A DNA stretch of 15,133 nucleotides from JBBSGD01 sp038254435. GTDB lineage: Bacteria > Actinomycetota > CADDZG01 > WHSQ01. Positions within the stretch are counted from its first letter, which is position 1. Each line of letters opens with the position of its first letter. The stretch lies in the NCBI GenBank assembly GCA_038254435.1, contig JBBSGD010000044.1:1-15133 (forward strand). The letters are read 5' to 3'. The translations under genes were made by a program, and so were the position numbers. Of this stretch, positions 1-7,829 are shown one piece after another. Under the pieces are notes generated by a model. That model was not told the origin of the DNA and did not search any database. It was given only the letters and a program-made list of their open reading frames with translations.

Positions 1-210
1 CCCGGCGCGCACCCGCCGGCAGACCTCGAGTCCGTCGATGCCGGGAAGCCCGAGGTCGAGCAGCACGAGGTCGAAGCCGCCCCCGAGCGCCGCTTCGACG
101 GCGTCGAGCCCGTTCCCGACCACCTCCACCTCGTGCCCGTCACGGCGCAGGGCTCGCGCCAGGGGCTCGGCTATAGCGGAGTCGTCTTCGACGAGAAGGA
201 TGCGGGGCAC
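1..210 (-). CDS. Response regulator, receiver domain (3' end beyond window)
   Basis: This is the N-terminal 70 residues of a two-component response regulator; the rest lies beyond the left edge. The protein begins V/M-PRILLVEDD, and the acidic pair at residues 9-10 is the usual Mg-binding site. The phosphoacceptor is Asp52 in the run DLVLLDLGLPGIDG (residues 47-60), with the standard L-P-G-I-D-G loop after it. The start is the GTG at 210-208, supported by an AGGA about 7 nt upstream. The output domain is not visible; an OmpR/PhoB-type winged helix would be the commonest partner, but that is inference. It diverges from the DoxX-Rieske gene across about 134 bp, so it might regulate that gene. 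No sensor kinase is in view. Confidence 0.9.
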   Translation of the reverse strand, partial: MPRILLVEDDSAIAEPLARALRRDGHEVEVVGNGLDAVEAALGGGFDLVLLDLGLPGIDGLEVCRRVRAG

Positions 211-344
211 AAAGCAATCCTAAATAGGAGATCCAAGCAGAGCCCCCGGCCGGCACAAGATTTACCCGCTCTTGACCTTGACTTTGCAACGCGCTGACCG
301 CCGGGCCTCTACTGTCACGTCGTGAAGCAACGGTTCCTTGAACC
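211..344. promoter_or_regulatory. Divergent intergenic region between response regulator and DoxX-Rieske gene
   Basis: This gap must hold the promoters of both divergent genes. The visible feature is a tandem hexamer CTTGAC-CTTGAC at 271-282, followed by TTTGCAA. Both hexamers contain -35-like TTGAC, but I found no convincing -10 at 16-18 nt for the plus-strand gene. Direct hexamer repeats are a common layout for response-regulator binding, so autoregulation is possible. That role is inference only. Confidence 0.35.
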
Positions 345-1427
345 ATGCAGCACCGAGTTCTCCCTCCAGCGATGGCACAGCCCATCATGAGCGGCCAGGG
401 CCGGCCCCCCCTCTCGGCACTGGCCGCCGGCTGGAGGGCTCAACCCATCTCGCTGCGCGTTCTGCGTCTGTTCCTGGGGGCCACCTTCCTCTACGCCGGC
501 CTCCAGAAGCTGCACGACCCCAACTTCCTTCATGCCGGCAACCCCGGCTATATAGGAACGCAGCTGACGGGCTTCGCCAGGGGAAGCCCAATCGGCAGCA
601 TCCTGCTCTTTCTCGCCCACCACACGCCGGTCGCGACGGGCATCGTCACCGCCCTCGCCGAGCTGGCCATCGGACTCGCGACACTCCTCATGGTCGCGCC
701 TCTGCTTGCGGCGGTGGGCGGGTTCGGGCTCAGCACGGCGCTGTGGCTATCCGCCTCCTGGCACGTGTATCCGTACTTTCTCGGCCCCGATTCGATCTAC
801 GCAATCGCCTGGCTTGCCTACGGCATCGGGGTGATCGAACGTGCCGGGCAGGCTGTGGGGGCAAGGTCCGGGCACGCGGGCGCGGCTCACGATCCGGGGC
901 GGCGGCGCGTGCTGCGGGGCGCGGCGCTTGGGACTACGACGCTCGTCCTCGGGGGCCTCGCGGCGGCGCTGGCGGGTGAACCGACGTTGTCCCGCGCGCG
1001 CCCCGGCGGCATCGCTTCATCCCGGAGCGGGCGCGGCGGCGGCAAACCCCACTCCCCCGGAGGCTCCGGCGAAGGTCACGGCGCCGCGGGCGGACAGGGC
1101 TCGAGCACTGGGCAGGACATCACGGCACTGGATAACGTGCCGGTAGGCGCCGCCATCGGCTTCAAGGACCCAGCCTCGGCGAATCCCGCAGTCCTGGTCA
1201 GGCTGTCGACTCGGGACGTCGTCGCGTACAGCCGCGTGTGCACGCACGCGGGGTGCTTGGTCGGCTACGACACGCGGCGCCGGCTCCTCGAGTGCCCTTG
1301 CCACGGCGCGGTCTACGATCCTGCTCACGGCGCCGCGGTAGTGGCGGGACCCGCCCCGCAGCCACTCCCCTCTATTCCGGTCACCGTCGACGGATCGGGC
1401 CGCGTGCGCGTGGCCCAGACTTCCTAG
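345..1427 (+). CDS. DoxX/DoxD-like membrane protein fused to a Rieske [2Fe-2S] domain
   Basis: A 360-residue two-domain membrane protein. Residues about 36-166 form a hydrophobic DoxX/DoxD-like bundle of about four membrane segments (FLGATFLYAGLQKLHDP is typical of the first). Then comes RRRVLRG (186-192) with a hydrophobic stretch to about 210, resembling a twin-arginine signal anchor. A Gly/Ser-rich linker (about 220-256) leads to a C-terminal Rieske domain. Its motifs are CTHAGC (299-304) and CPCH (317-320). By family rule C299, H301, C317 and H320 bind the cluster, and C304 and C319 can form the disulfide. DoxD is the small subunit of thiosulfate:quinone oxidoreductase, so quinone-linked electron transfer outside the membrane is plausible; the substrate is unknown. 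Start is uncertain: ATGs at 345, 372 and 387 are in frame and none has a strong ribosome-binding site. The 3' end faces the ferritin gene with 21 bp between. Confidence 0.85.
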   Translation: MQHRVLPPAMAQPIMSGQGRPPLSALAAGWRAQPISLRVLRLFLGATFLYAGLQKLHDPNFLHAGNPGYIGTQLTGFARGSPIGSILLFLAHHTPVATGIVTALAELAIGLATLLMVAPLLAAVGGFGLSTALWLSASWHVYPYFLGPDSIYAIAWLAYGIGVIERAGQAVGARSGHAGAAHDPGRRRVLRGAALGTTTLVLGGLAAALAGEPTLSRARPGGIASSRSGRGGGKPHSPGGSGEGHGAAGGQGSSTGQDITALDNVPVGAAIGFKDPASANPAVLVRLSTRDVVAYSRVCTHAGCLVGYDTRRRLLECPCHGAVYDPAHGAAVVAGPAPQPLPSIPVTVDGSGRVRVAQTS

Positions 1428-1448
1428 GCCGGCGCCCTCATTACGTAA

Positions 1449-1958
1449 TCAGGCCAGGCCCTCCACCTCGAACTCCCTGAGAAACCCCTCGAAGAGCCGG
1501 CGGTGCCCCTCCTCGTCGTGCAGGATGTCTATGACCATGTCCTGGGTCACCCAGTCGAGCCCGTCGCAGAACTCGATGATGTCGTTGTAGTGCTCGATGG
1601 CACCGGTCTCGGCCTCGATTACTCCCTTGATGACGTGCACGATGTCCGTCTGACGCTCGGGGGGCTGCAGGTACTTCTGCTCGGCCGTGAACTCCAGCGA
1701 GCCGGGGACGACGCCGTAGAGCTGCTTGATGCGGCTGGCGAACTGCTGTGCGTGGCCAAGCTCCTCCTGCACGTCTTGCTTGAGAGACTCGATGATCTCC
1801 TGAGCGCGCACCCCGTCGGGATTCGTCGAGTTGGCGATGTAGCTCATCACCGTCTCGATCTCCATCCAGTACGCCTTGGCGAGCTTGCCGATTAGCTCGT
1901 TTCGCTTTGATGACTTGTCGTCGGACAGAATGCCCTGCTGGGCGCTGCGAGTTGCCAT
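1449..1958 (-). CDS. Ferritin-like diiron protein (bacterioferritin/Dps-like)
   Basis: A 169-residue four-helix-bundle protein of the ferritin-like superfamily, likely cytoplasmic. Candidate diiron ligands follow the family spacing: E33 or E35 in WMEIE (31-35), E66 and H69 in ExxH, E117 in EAETGAIEHY, and E149 and H152 in the second ExxH (DEEGH). It should oxidise and bind iron or detoxify peroxide; whether it forms a 24-mer or 12-mer shell cannot be told here. The heme-binding Met of true bacterioferritins is not clearly placed, so I keep the general name. The ATG at 1958-1956 has an excellent AAGGAGGT site 5 nt upstream, which lies inside the last codons of the DNA glycosylase gene. The two ORFs are 1 nt apart, so translation is probably coupled. 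Confidence 0.88.
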   Translation of the reverse strand: MATRSAQQGILSDDKSSKRNELIGKLAKAYWMEIETVMSYIANSTNPDGVRAQEIIESLKQDVQEELGHAQQFASRIKQLYGVVPGSLEFTAEQKYLQPPERQTDIVHVIKGVIEAETGAIEHYNDIIEFCDGLDWVTQDMVIDILHDEEGHRRLFEGFLREFEVEGLA

Positions 1959-1959
1959 G

Positions 1960-2919
1960 TCATACCTCCTTGGGAGGAGCGGCCGCGGGGTCGATCCACC
2001 CTCGCGTTAGATAAAGCCAGAATGCCAGTCCAGCATAAGGGCCGTAACGCATGAAGCGTTTACGAATCGTCGAGTCCTTGACCGGGCGCTTGTGCCCGGC
2101 AAGCCGTACGTAGGTGGGCCGGGTCCACGAGTCCAGGATGAGCGAGGAGTAGCGTCCCAGCATCATCATCACGTGGGCTGCGGCATAGGGCCCGATACCG
2201 GGCAGTGCGAGCAGGCGCGCCTCTGCCTCTTCGTCGGGAATGTCGCCTCTGCCGACCGGTCCGAGAGACTCGACCTCGATGTGGCCCGCTACGACGCCGC
2301 TCGCGAGGGCGCGCATGTAACGCCCCCGGTAGCCTGCACGCACTACGTCGCGGTAGAAGCTCTCGGGAGCGGACGCCATCGCCTCGGCCGAGGGAAACGC
2401 GCGCCCGCGCGGTCCTGCCTGGGGCGCCCCCGCGGCGGCCCGGCCGAGGTTGGCGACGAGGGCCGCAACCATGCGTTCTGTCGCCGACCACGCACAGTTG
2501 GTGGTGGCGATCGTCTTGATGATCTCCTCGAACACGCTGTGGCTGCGAATCATCCGGCCCGCGCCCGACGCGGCCCAGGACAGCTCGGGATCAGACCTCA
2601 CCTGAGCGTAGAAAACCGACAGATCTTCGTCCAGACGCAGCAGGTGCCTCACCGCCCCGATCACATCTGCCCGTGTGCGCGCACCGGGCAGTCGGCCCGC
2701 GACTCGCACATCGACATAGCCTTGCCTGCCGCGCGCCAGCGTCACGGTGCGGACCTGTCCTTTATTGAGCGACAGCGTCACGTCGAGCCGGCCCGCCCGC
2801 TCGTCAAGGTGCATGGGGGGAAGGGAAGCGACTCCGTGCGACATGAACGTGCGCATGAGGTCGACCGACTCGCCACCCGAGCCGACGAGCTCTATGTGAT
2901 ACGTCGCGGAGCGCTCCAC
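1960..2919 (-). CDS. HhH-GPD DNA glycosylase (AlkA / 3-methyladenine glycosylase-like)
   Basis: A 319-residue base-excision-repair glycosylase. The hallmark is the helix-hairpin-helix LPGIGPYAAAH (about 239-249), followed by the catalytic Asp in LILDSW (D263). There is no Lys at the endonuclease III/OGG1 position of the hairpin (Tyr-Ala instead), so a monofunctional, AlkA-like glycosylase is expected. The segment FEEIIKTIATTN (130-141) matches the start of the HhH-GPD helical domain, and the N-terminal third is beta-rich, like AlkA_N. I chose the GTG at 2919-2917 because GGAAGGA sits 5 nt upstream; an ATG at 3024 in the same frame would add 35 residues and overlap the upstream gene by 47 nt. 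The stop is 1 nt before the ferritin start. Substrate range cannot be deduced. Confidence 0.85.
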   Translation of the reverse strand: MERSATYHIELVGSGGESVDLMRTFMSHGVASLPPMHLDERAGRLDVTLSLNKGQVRTVTLARGRQGYVDVRVAGRLPGARTRADVIGAVRHLLRLDEDLSVFYAQVRSDPELSWAASGAGRMIRSHSVFEEIIKTIATTNCAWSATERMVAALVANLGRAAAGAPQAGPRGRAFPSAEAMASAPESFYRDVVRAGYRGRYMRALASGVVAGHIEVESLGPVGRGDIPDEEAEARLLALPGIGPYAAAHVMMMLGRYSSLILDSWTRPTYVRLAGHKRPVKDSTIRKRFMRYGPYAGLAFWLYLTRGWIDPAAAPPKEV

Positions 2920-2977
2920 CTCGTTCCTTCCACTAGATTCGTCCACACAGCCGATGCCGCGCAACAACGTCCAGCTG

Positions 2978-4108
2978 TTACGCCCAGTGGCCTCTCTCAC
3001 TCCGGCGTGGCTCGCCCTTGTCATCTCCGCGCCGGCGGTCCGCAGGTCGCTGCGGAACTATCGTGAGGCCCGGAAGGTGCGCGCGCGTTCCCGACCACGG
3101 CCCGGGTGCCGCTACCACACGGTCGGCGATCGCGTACGCGAGTTGCTCGTAGTTGATGCGCCAACCGGCGAAGTCGCCCCACGCCTCCCCGGCCCCCCGG
3201 TCGGTGGGAAAGCCGACCTCCTCCAGACGGTTTACTCCGGCCTCGAACTCCTCGAAGGTGAGCTCTATTGGATCGTCCGGGAAGGGGTCCGGCTCGTAGT
3301 CCATGCCGATGGTGTCTGCGATGTCGCGCAGCGAAACGAAGCCCATGCGCAAGCACAGACGCGCTTCGGTCGGTGCCCGCTCTGGCGCCAGCGCCAGGAA
3401 CAAGGCGGCTGAGTCGAGCACCGCCAACAGTCCGACTATCCACGAGCGCAGCGGGTGCGGGGAGCGGAAGGTTACGAGCACCGGGTAGTTCGTGTGACTC
3501 TCGGCGACGTCGGCGGCCCACCGCTCCCACTCCGCATAGAACGCGGGCAGGGCGTCGAGCAAGCCGACGAGATGATGGCGCGCAAGGATCTCGGGCCCCC
3601 AGGCCGGCGCTCCCGAGCGCGACTGCAGCAGGGTCACGACGGTCTCACGCCGGTTGAAGGACCCGTAGATCGCGGGCAGGTAAGCAATTTCCAGGGCGAT
3701 TACCACAAGGCCGGTGGCGGCCGCAGCGAAGCTGACGAGCATCGACACCTTGTTCTCTGGATGCACGAAACCGAGCGTCAACATCGAAGACCCGCTTTCC
3801 ACCAGGGCATGTTCGAAGGACCTGCCCACCAGCGGCCACAGGATCAGCGCGAAGCCGAGGAAGTAGAGAAACAGCCACGCAAAAAGGAGCACGACGAGCG
3901 ACGTCGGCCCCTGCAGGGCGAGAAGGCGGTCCTTGGCCTCATACGTCTCGAAACGGTTGACGAGCGCCAGAAAGGGAGTCCGAATCGCACGGTCGACGTA
4001 GATGAGAAGACGCGACGAGAATCCGCGCGGCACGACGAGTGTTTGCAGGAGGCTCACGCTCGTCGCAATCACAACGATCACACCGAGAACGAGTCCGGCC
4101 CAGCTCAC
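2978..4108 (-). CDS. Ion-channel-like integral membrane protein of unknown function
   Basis: A 376-residue protein with three clear hydrophobic segments: about 3-24, 68-94 and 121-146. Between the last two lies ESGSSMLTLGFVHPENK (104-120), placed and shaped like the pore loop of two-TM potassium channels, but the filter reads TLGF rather than TVGYGD or TVGFGD. After the third segment is a long soluble C-terminal domain (about 150-345) with no motif I recognise, ending in a charged tail. The layout (TM, TM, pore-like loop, TM, cytoplasmic domain) suggests an ion-channel relative; ion, gating and even channel activity are inference. The GTG start (4108-4106) lies 10 nt after the kgd stop and has only a weak ribosome-binding site, suggesting it is translated as part of the kgd transcript. 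Confidence 0.75.
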   Translation of the reverse strand: MSWAGLVLGVIVVIATSVSLLQTLVVPRGFSSRLLIYVDRAIRTPFLALVNRFETYEAKDRLLALQGPTSLVVLLFAWLFLYFLGFALILWPLVGRSFEHALVESGSSMLTLGFVHPENKVSMLVSFAAAATGLVVIALEIAYLPAIYGSFNRRETVVTLLQSRSGAPAWGPEILARHHLVGLLDALPAFYAEWERWAADVAESHTNYPVLVTFRSPHPLRSWIVGLLAVLDSAALFLALAPERAPTEARLCLRMGFVSLRDIADTIGMDYEPDPFPDDPIELTFEEFEAGVNRLEEVGFPTDRGAGEAWGDFAGWRINYEQLAYAIADRVVAAPGPWSGTRAHLPGLTIVPQRPADRRRGDDKGEPRRSERGHWA

Positions 4109-4118
4109 CCGGGCCCCG

Positions 4119-7100
4119 TCAGACGAAGTCGGCGAAAGCGCGCGCCACTATCTGTTCCTGCTCGAACTCGTGCATGCGCGTGCTACCGGCCGCCGGGCTG
4201 GCGCTTTCCGTGCGGGTTATGTGATGAAGGGTGAAGCGCTCATCCAGTCTGCCGGAGAGACGGGACAGAATGAAGTGCCACGCCCCCATGTTCTCGGGCT
4301 CCTCTTGGACCCAGCGAATGTCGCGTGCATTCGGATAGGCGTCGAGGATGGCGAAGATCTGGTCCTCGGGGAAGGGGTAGAGCTGCTCCATGCGCACCAC
4401 GGCGGCCTTCTCAGCGCGCTCGTCACGTTCCGCAAGCAGGTTGTAAGCGACCTTTCCAGTACACAGCAGCACCTTCGTGACTGCATCCTTGTCTGCGACG
4501 TTGGGGTCATCGAGCGTCTCGCGGAAACGCCCGCCGGTGAGCTCGGTGGTGGTGCTGCGGGCTTTGGGACTGCGCAGCAACGACTTCGGGGTCATCACGA
4601 TGAGCGGCTTGCGCATGGAACGATGCACCTGCCGACGGAGGAGATGAAAATACTGCGCAGGCGTCGTGGGCTGGGTGACCTGGATGTTGTCCTCCGCGCA
4701 GAGGCCGAGGAAACGCTCGAGGCGCGCGCTCGAGTGCTCGGGCCCCTGCCCTTCGTAGCCGTGCGGCAACAACATGGCGAGCCCACTCTTCTGATCCCAC
4801 TTGTCCTCGCCGGCTACTATGTAACCGTCGATGATCACCTGGCCCCCGTTGACGAAGTCGCCGAACTGCGCTTCCCAGCACACCAGAGCATCGCCGTTGG
4901 CCACCGAGTAGCCGTAGTCAAAGCCGAGCGCGGCGAACTCGGACAGCAGGCTGTCGTAGATCCTCACACTCGCCTGCTGTGCCTCGAGGTTGGCGAGCGG
5001 CATGAACTCCTCTTCCGTGTTGTAGTCGATCCACACCGAATGCCGCTGGTTGAAGGTCCCGCGGCGTGAGTCCTGGCCGGAGAGGCGTACGGGAATGCCC
5101 TCGAGCAGGAGGGAGCCGAAGGCGAGGGATTCTGCGCCGGCCCAGTCGACGGCATCCTTGACTAGCATGTCGGCCCGCCGCTCGATCATCTTGGCGAGCT
5201 TGGGGTGCGGCCGAAAACCGCGCGGAATCGTGGTGAGAACCTCTTGCACGCGGTCGAGCCGCTCGCGCGCCACGCCCGTCGCGACCGAGGGGATGACGCC
5301 GGTGTGCGGCAGCATGGTCTGACGCTTCTCCTGCGGGGGCTCGGTCCCCTTGGTCTCCTCGAAGGCGTGCTGGAGCTTGCCCCTAAAGTCGTCGAGGGAC
5401 TTCTCGGCTTCTTCTACGGACAGATCGCCTCGGTTGAGGAGCGACTCGGTGTATAGCTTGCGCACGGAGCGGTGCTCGTAAATGTGCTGGTACATGAGGG
5501 GCTGCGTGAATGAGGGCTCGTCGACCTCTTGGTGGCCGTGGAGCCGGTAACAGAACAGATCTATGACCACGTCCTTCTTGAAGGCCTTGCGGAACTCATA
5601 GGCGAGCCGCACTACGCGCACGCACGCCTCGGGATCGTCTCCGTTCACGTGGAAGATGGGGGCCTGGACCATCTTTGCGATGTCGGTCGCATAGGTAGTC
5701 GAGCGACCGAGGTCGGGAGCCGTCGTGAAACCGATGAGGTTGTTGACGACGACGTGCACCGTGCCGCCCGTCTTGTAACCGGGAAGCTGGGACATGTTGA
5801 AAGTCTCCGCAACGACACCCTGCCCGGCAAAGGCCGCATCGCCGTGGACGAGCAGCGGCAGGATCCGCTCGGACTTGTCGTCGCCGAACAGGTCCTGCTT
5901 GCCGCGCGCCATGCCCTCAACGACGGGGTCCACGGACTCGAGGTGCGAGGGGTTGGAAGCCATCACGACCCCGATGTGCTGGCCCGCTCGTGAAGTGAAG
6001 CTGCCGGTAAGCCCGACGTGATACTTGACGTCGCCCGAGCCCTGCACCGTGTTGGGGTCGATGTTGCCCTCGAACTCGTCGAAGATCTCCGTGAGAGGCT
6101 TCCCAATGATGTTGGCCAGCACGTTGAGCCGGCCCCTGTGCGACATTCCCACCACGGACTCCACCATGCCGTCGTCCGCGGCGCGCTCGAGCAAGCTGTC
6201 GAGCATGGGTATGAGGCTGTCCGCGCCCTCGATCGAGTAGCGACGGTGTCCCACGTACTTGGAGTGCAAGAACTTCTCGAAGGCTTCTGCCGCGTTGAGA
6301 CGGTCGAGGATGTGCTTTTTTTCTTCCTTGTCGTAGTCCTCTATCCCCGGCTCGACATGGCGCTGGATCCAGCGCTTCTGGGCCGGGTCCGAGATGTGCA
6401 TGAACTCGACGCCGATCTTGTGGCAGTAGGCATCACGGAGCGTGTCGATGATGCCCCGCAGCGGCTGCTTGCGAGGACCGGCCAATCCGTCCGTCAAGAA
6501 CTCACGATCGAGGTCCCAAACCGTAAGCCCATAGTGCGACAGGTCGAGCTCAGGGTGGGATAGGACCTCCCAGCTGATTGGGTTCAGCTCCGCGAGAAGA
6601 TGGCCGCGCACCCGATACATGTTGATGAGCTGACTCACGCGCGACTGCTTTTCGAGGTGAGCGTCCTGATCGTCGACCCCCGTTGTGTCGTGACTCCAAC
6701 GCACTGGCTCGTAGGGAATTTTCAGCGACACGAACAGCTCGTCGAAGAAGCGATGCTCGCCGAGCACCAGCTCCTGGATGTAGGCGAGAAACTCGCCCGA
6801 CTCCGCTCCTTGGATGACGCGATGATCGTACGTCGAGGTCAGCGTGATGACCTTCCCGAGCCCTATCTGGGCGAGGTTCGCCGGGTCTGCCCCCTGGAAC
6901 TCGGGCGGATAACCGATCGCTCCCGCACCCACGATCAACCCTTGTCCCGGCATTAGCCGCGGCACGGACAAGCTGGTGCCGACCGTTCCCGGGTTGGTGA
7001 GCGTCACCGTCGTTCCGGCGAAGTCGTCGGGGCTCAGCTCGTTCTTCTTGACCTTGCGGATGACCTCTTCGTAGGCGGCGAAGAAGCTCGCGAAGTCCAG

Positions 7101-7781
7101 CTCGTCGACGTTCCTGAGGTTGGGCACGAGCAGCGAGCGCCCTCCGCCGGGACGCTGCACGTCCACGGCGAGACCGAAGTTCACGTGCTTGTTCTCAACG
7201 ACATGGGGCTTGCCGTCGATCTCCGCGTAGCTCGACTTCATCTGCGGATGCGCCTCGAGGGACTTGAGGATGGCCCAGCCGATGAGGTGGGTGAAGGACA
7301 CCCTGCCTCCGCGGTGACCGGCGAGGTAGCGGTTGATCACCCGTCTGTTCTCCTCGAGCAGCTTGGCCGGGATCGTCCGGACCGAGGTCGCGGTGGGAAG
7401 CTCGAGCGACGCCTCCATGTTGGCCGCGATCCGGGCCGCAACCCCCCGCAGCGGCGCCGCGTTCTCGAGCGGTTGTTGCTTCGTGGGCGCCGGCTTGTCC
7501 TGGGACTGCTCCCCGGCGCCGTCGCCCGCCGCCGCGTCGGGGCGCCGCTCCGTGGTGGCGGTCTTGGCGGAAGGGGCTGTGGCCGTTGCGGTCCTGTTGT
7601 CCCGGTCTGGTGCCCTGTTGGGGACGGCGGTGTGTGGTTCGGGGCGGTTGGGGACGTAATCCTCGAAGAACTCCCGCCACGACTCTCCGACCGCTTTGGG
7701 GTTCTCCTGGTACTGGCGGTACATCTCGTCGACCAGCCAGATGTTGGGACCGAAAAGCTCTTGCTTGTCGTTTTTGTTCAA
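4119..7781 (-). CDS. kgd: Multifunctional 2-oxoglutarate dehydrogenase E1/E2 component (Kgd/OdhA type)
   Basis: A 1220-residue enzyme, close to mycobacterial Kgd (about 1230). It is the E1/E2 part of the TCA-cycle 2-oxoglutarate dehydrogenase, forming succinyl groups from 2-oxoglutarate with thiamine diphosphate; E3 and lipoyl protein come from other loci. The N-terminal segment LFGPNIWLVDEMYRQY (9-24) matches the actinobacterial family, followed by a low-complexity Ala/Thr/Pro linker (about 48-110). The E2 acyltransferase domain (about 113-350) carries catalytic H320 in YDHRVIQGAESG and has no lipoyl domain, as in this family. The E1 domain fills the rest, with HGDAAFAGQG (646-655) and NN at 680-681 forming the ThDP motif, and RLHGHQEVDEP (746-756). 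The start is TTG (7781-7779); an in-frame TGA lies 6 nt upstream, so no longer start exists. It heads a likely four-gene operon. Confidence 0.97.
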   Translation of the reverse strand: MNKNDKQELFGPNIWLVDEMYRQYQENPKAVGESWREFFEDYVPNRPEPHTAVPNRAPDRDNRTATATAPSAKTATTERRPDAAAGDGAGEQSQDKPAPTKQQPLENAAPLRGVAARIAANMEASLELPTATSVRTIPAKLLEENRRVINRYLAGHRGGRVSFTHLIGWAILKSLEAHPQMKSSYAEIDGKPHVVENKHVNFGLAVDVQRPGGGRSLLVPNLRNVDELDFASFFAAYEEVIRKVKKNELSPDDFAGTTVTLTNPGTVGTSLSVPRLMPGQGLIVGAGAIGYPPEFQGADPANLAQIGLGKVITLTSTYDHRVIQGAESGEFLAYIQELVLGEHRFFDELFVSLKIPYEPVRWSHDTTGVDDQDAHLEKQSRVSQLINMYRVRGHLLAELNPISWEVLSHPELDLSHYGLTVWDLDREFLTDGLAGPRKQPLRGIIDTLRDAYCHKIGVEFMHISDPAQKRWIQRHVEPGIEDYDKEEKKHILDRLNAAEAFEKFLHSKYVGHRRYSIEGADSLIPMLDSLLERAADDGMVESVVGMSHRGRLNVLANIIGKPLTEIFDEFEGNIDPNTVQGSGDVKYHVGLTGSFTSRAGQHIGVVMASNPSHLESVDPVVEGMARGKQDLFGDDKSERILPLLVHGDAAFAGQGVVAETFNMSQLPGYKTGGTVHVVVNNLIGFTTAPDLGRSTTYATDIAKMVQAPIFHVNGDDPEACVRVVRLAYEFRKAFKKDVVIDLFCYRLHGHQEVDEPSFTQPLMYQHIYEHRSVRKLYTESLLNRGDLSVEEAEKSLDDFRGKLQHAFEETKGTEPPQEKRQTMLPHTGVIPSVATGVARERLDRVQEVLTTIPRGFRPHPKLAKMIERRADMLVKDAVDWAGAESLAFGSLLLEGIPVRLSGQDSRRGTFNQRHSVWIDYNTEEEFMPLANLEAQQASVRIYDSLLSEFAALGFDYGYSVANGDALVCWEAQFGDFVNGGQVIIDGYIVAGEDKWDQKSGLAMLLPHGYEGQGPEHSSARLERFLGLCAEDNIQVTQPTTPAQYFHLLRRQVHRSMRKPLIVMTPKSLLRSPKARSTTTELTGGRFRETLDDPNVADKDAVTKVLLCTGKVAYNLLAERDERAEKAAVVRMEQLYPFPEDQIFAILDAYPNARDIRWVQEEPENMGAWHFILSRLSGRLDERFTLHHITRTESASPAAGSTRMHEFEQEQIVARAFADFV

Positions 7782-7797
7782 CGCGGCTCACCGTGCT

Positions 7798-7829
7798 CTT
7801 GAGAGAAGAGTGGATTCTTGGCTCACAAG
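7798..7829 (-). promoter_or_regulatory. Imperfect inverted repeat in the kgd 5' leader
   Basis: On the plus strand CTTGAGAG then AAGA (7798-7809) pairs with TCTT (7816-7819) and CTCACAAG (7822-7829), with one mismatch and a two-base bulge. It lies 17 nt upstream of the kgd TTG and just downstream of a -10-like TAGTCT (7833-7828, minus strand). It could be an operator or a leader hairpin. The repeat is seen directly; its role is inference. Confidence 0.35.

Noticed and set aside
338..979. 213-residue frame overlapping the DoxX-Rieske gene
   Set aside because: It is Arg/Pro-rich out-of-frame translation; the 345-1427 frame has membrane segments and Rieske ligands.
1440..1449. Palindrome ATTACGTAAT between the convergent Rieske and ferritin genes
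   Set aside because: It has no loop and no T-tract, so it does not form a terminator hairpin; a protein-binding role cannot be supported.
2092..3066. 324-residue open frame antisense to the DNA glycosylase
   Set aside because: The minus-strand frame has the HhH-GPD motif and a good ribosome-binding site; the plus frame has no recognisable domain.
4002..5069. 355-residue open frame antisense to the end of kgd
   Set aside because: It is a shadow of the conserved E1 domain with no motifs of its own.
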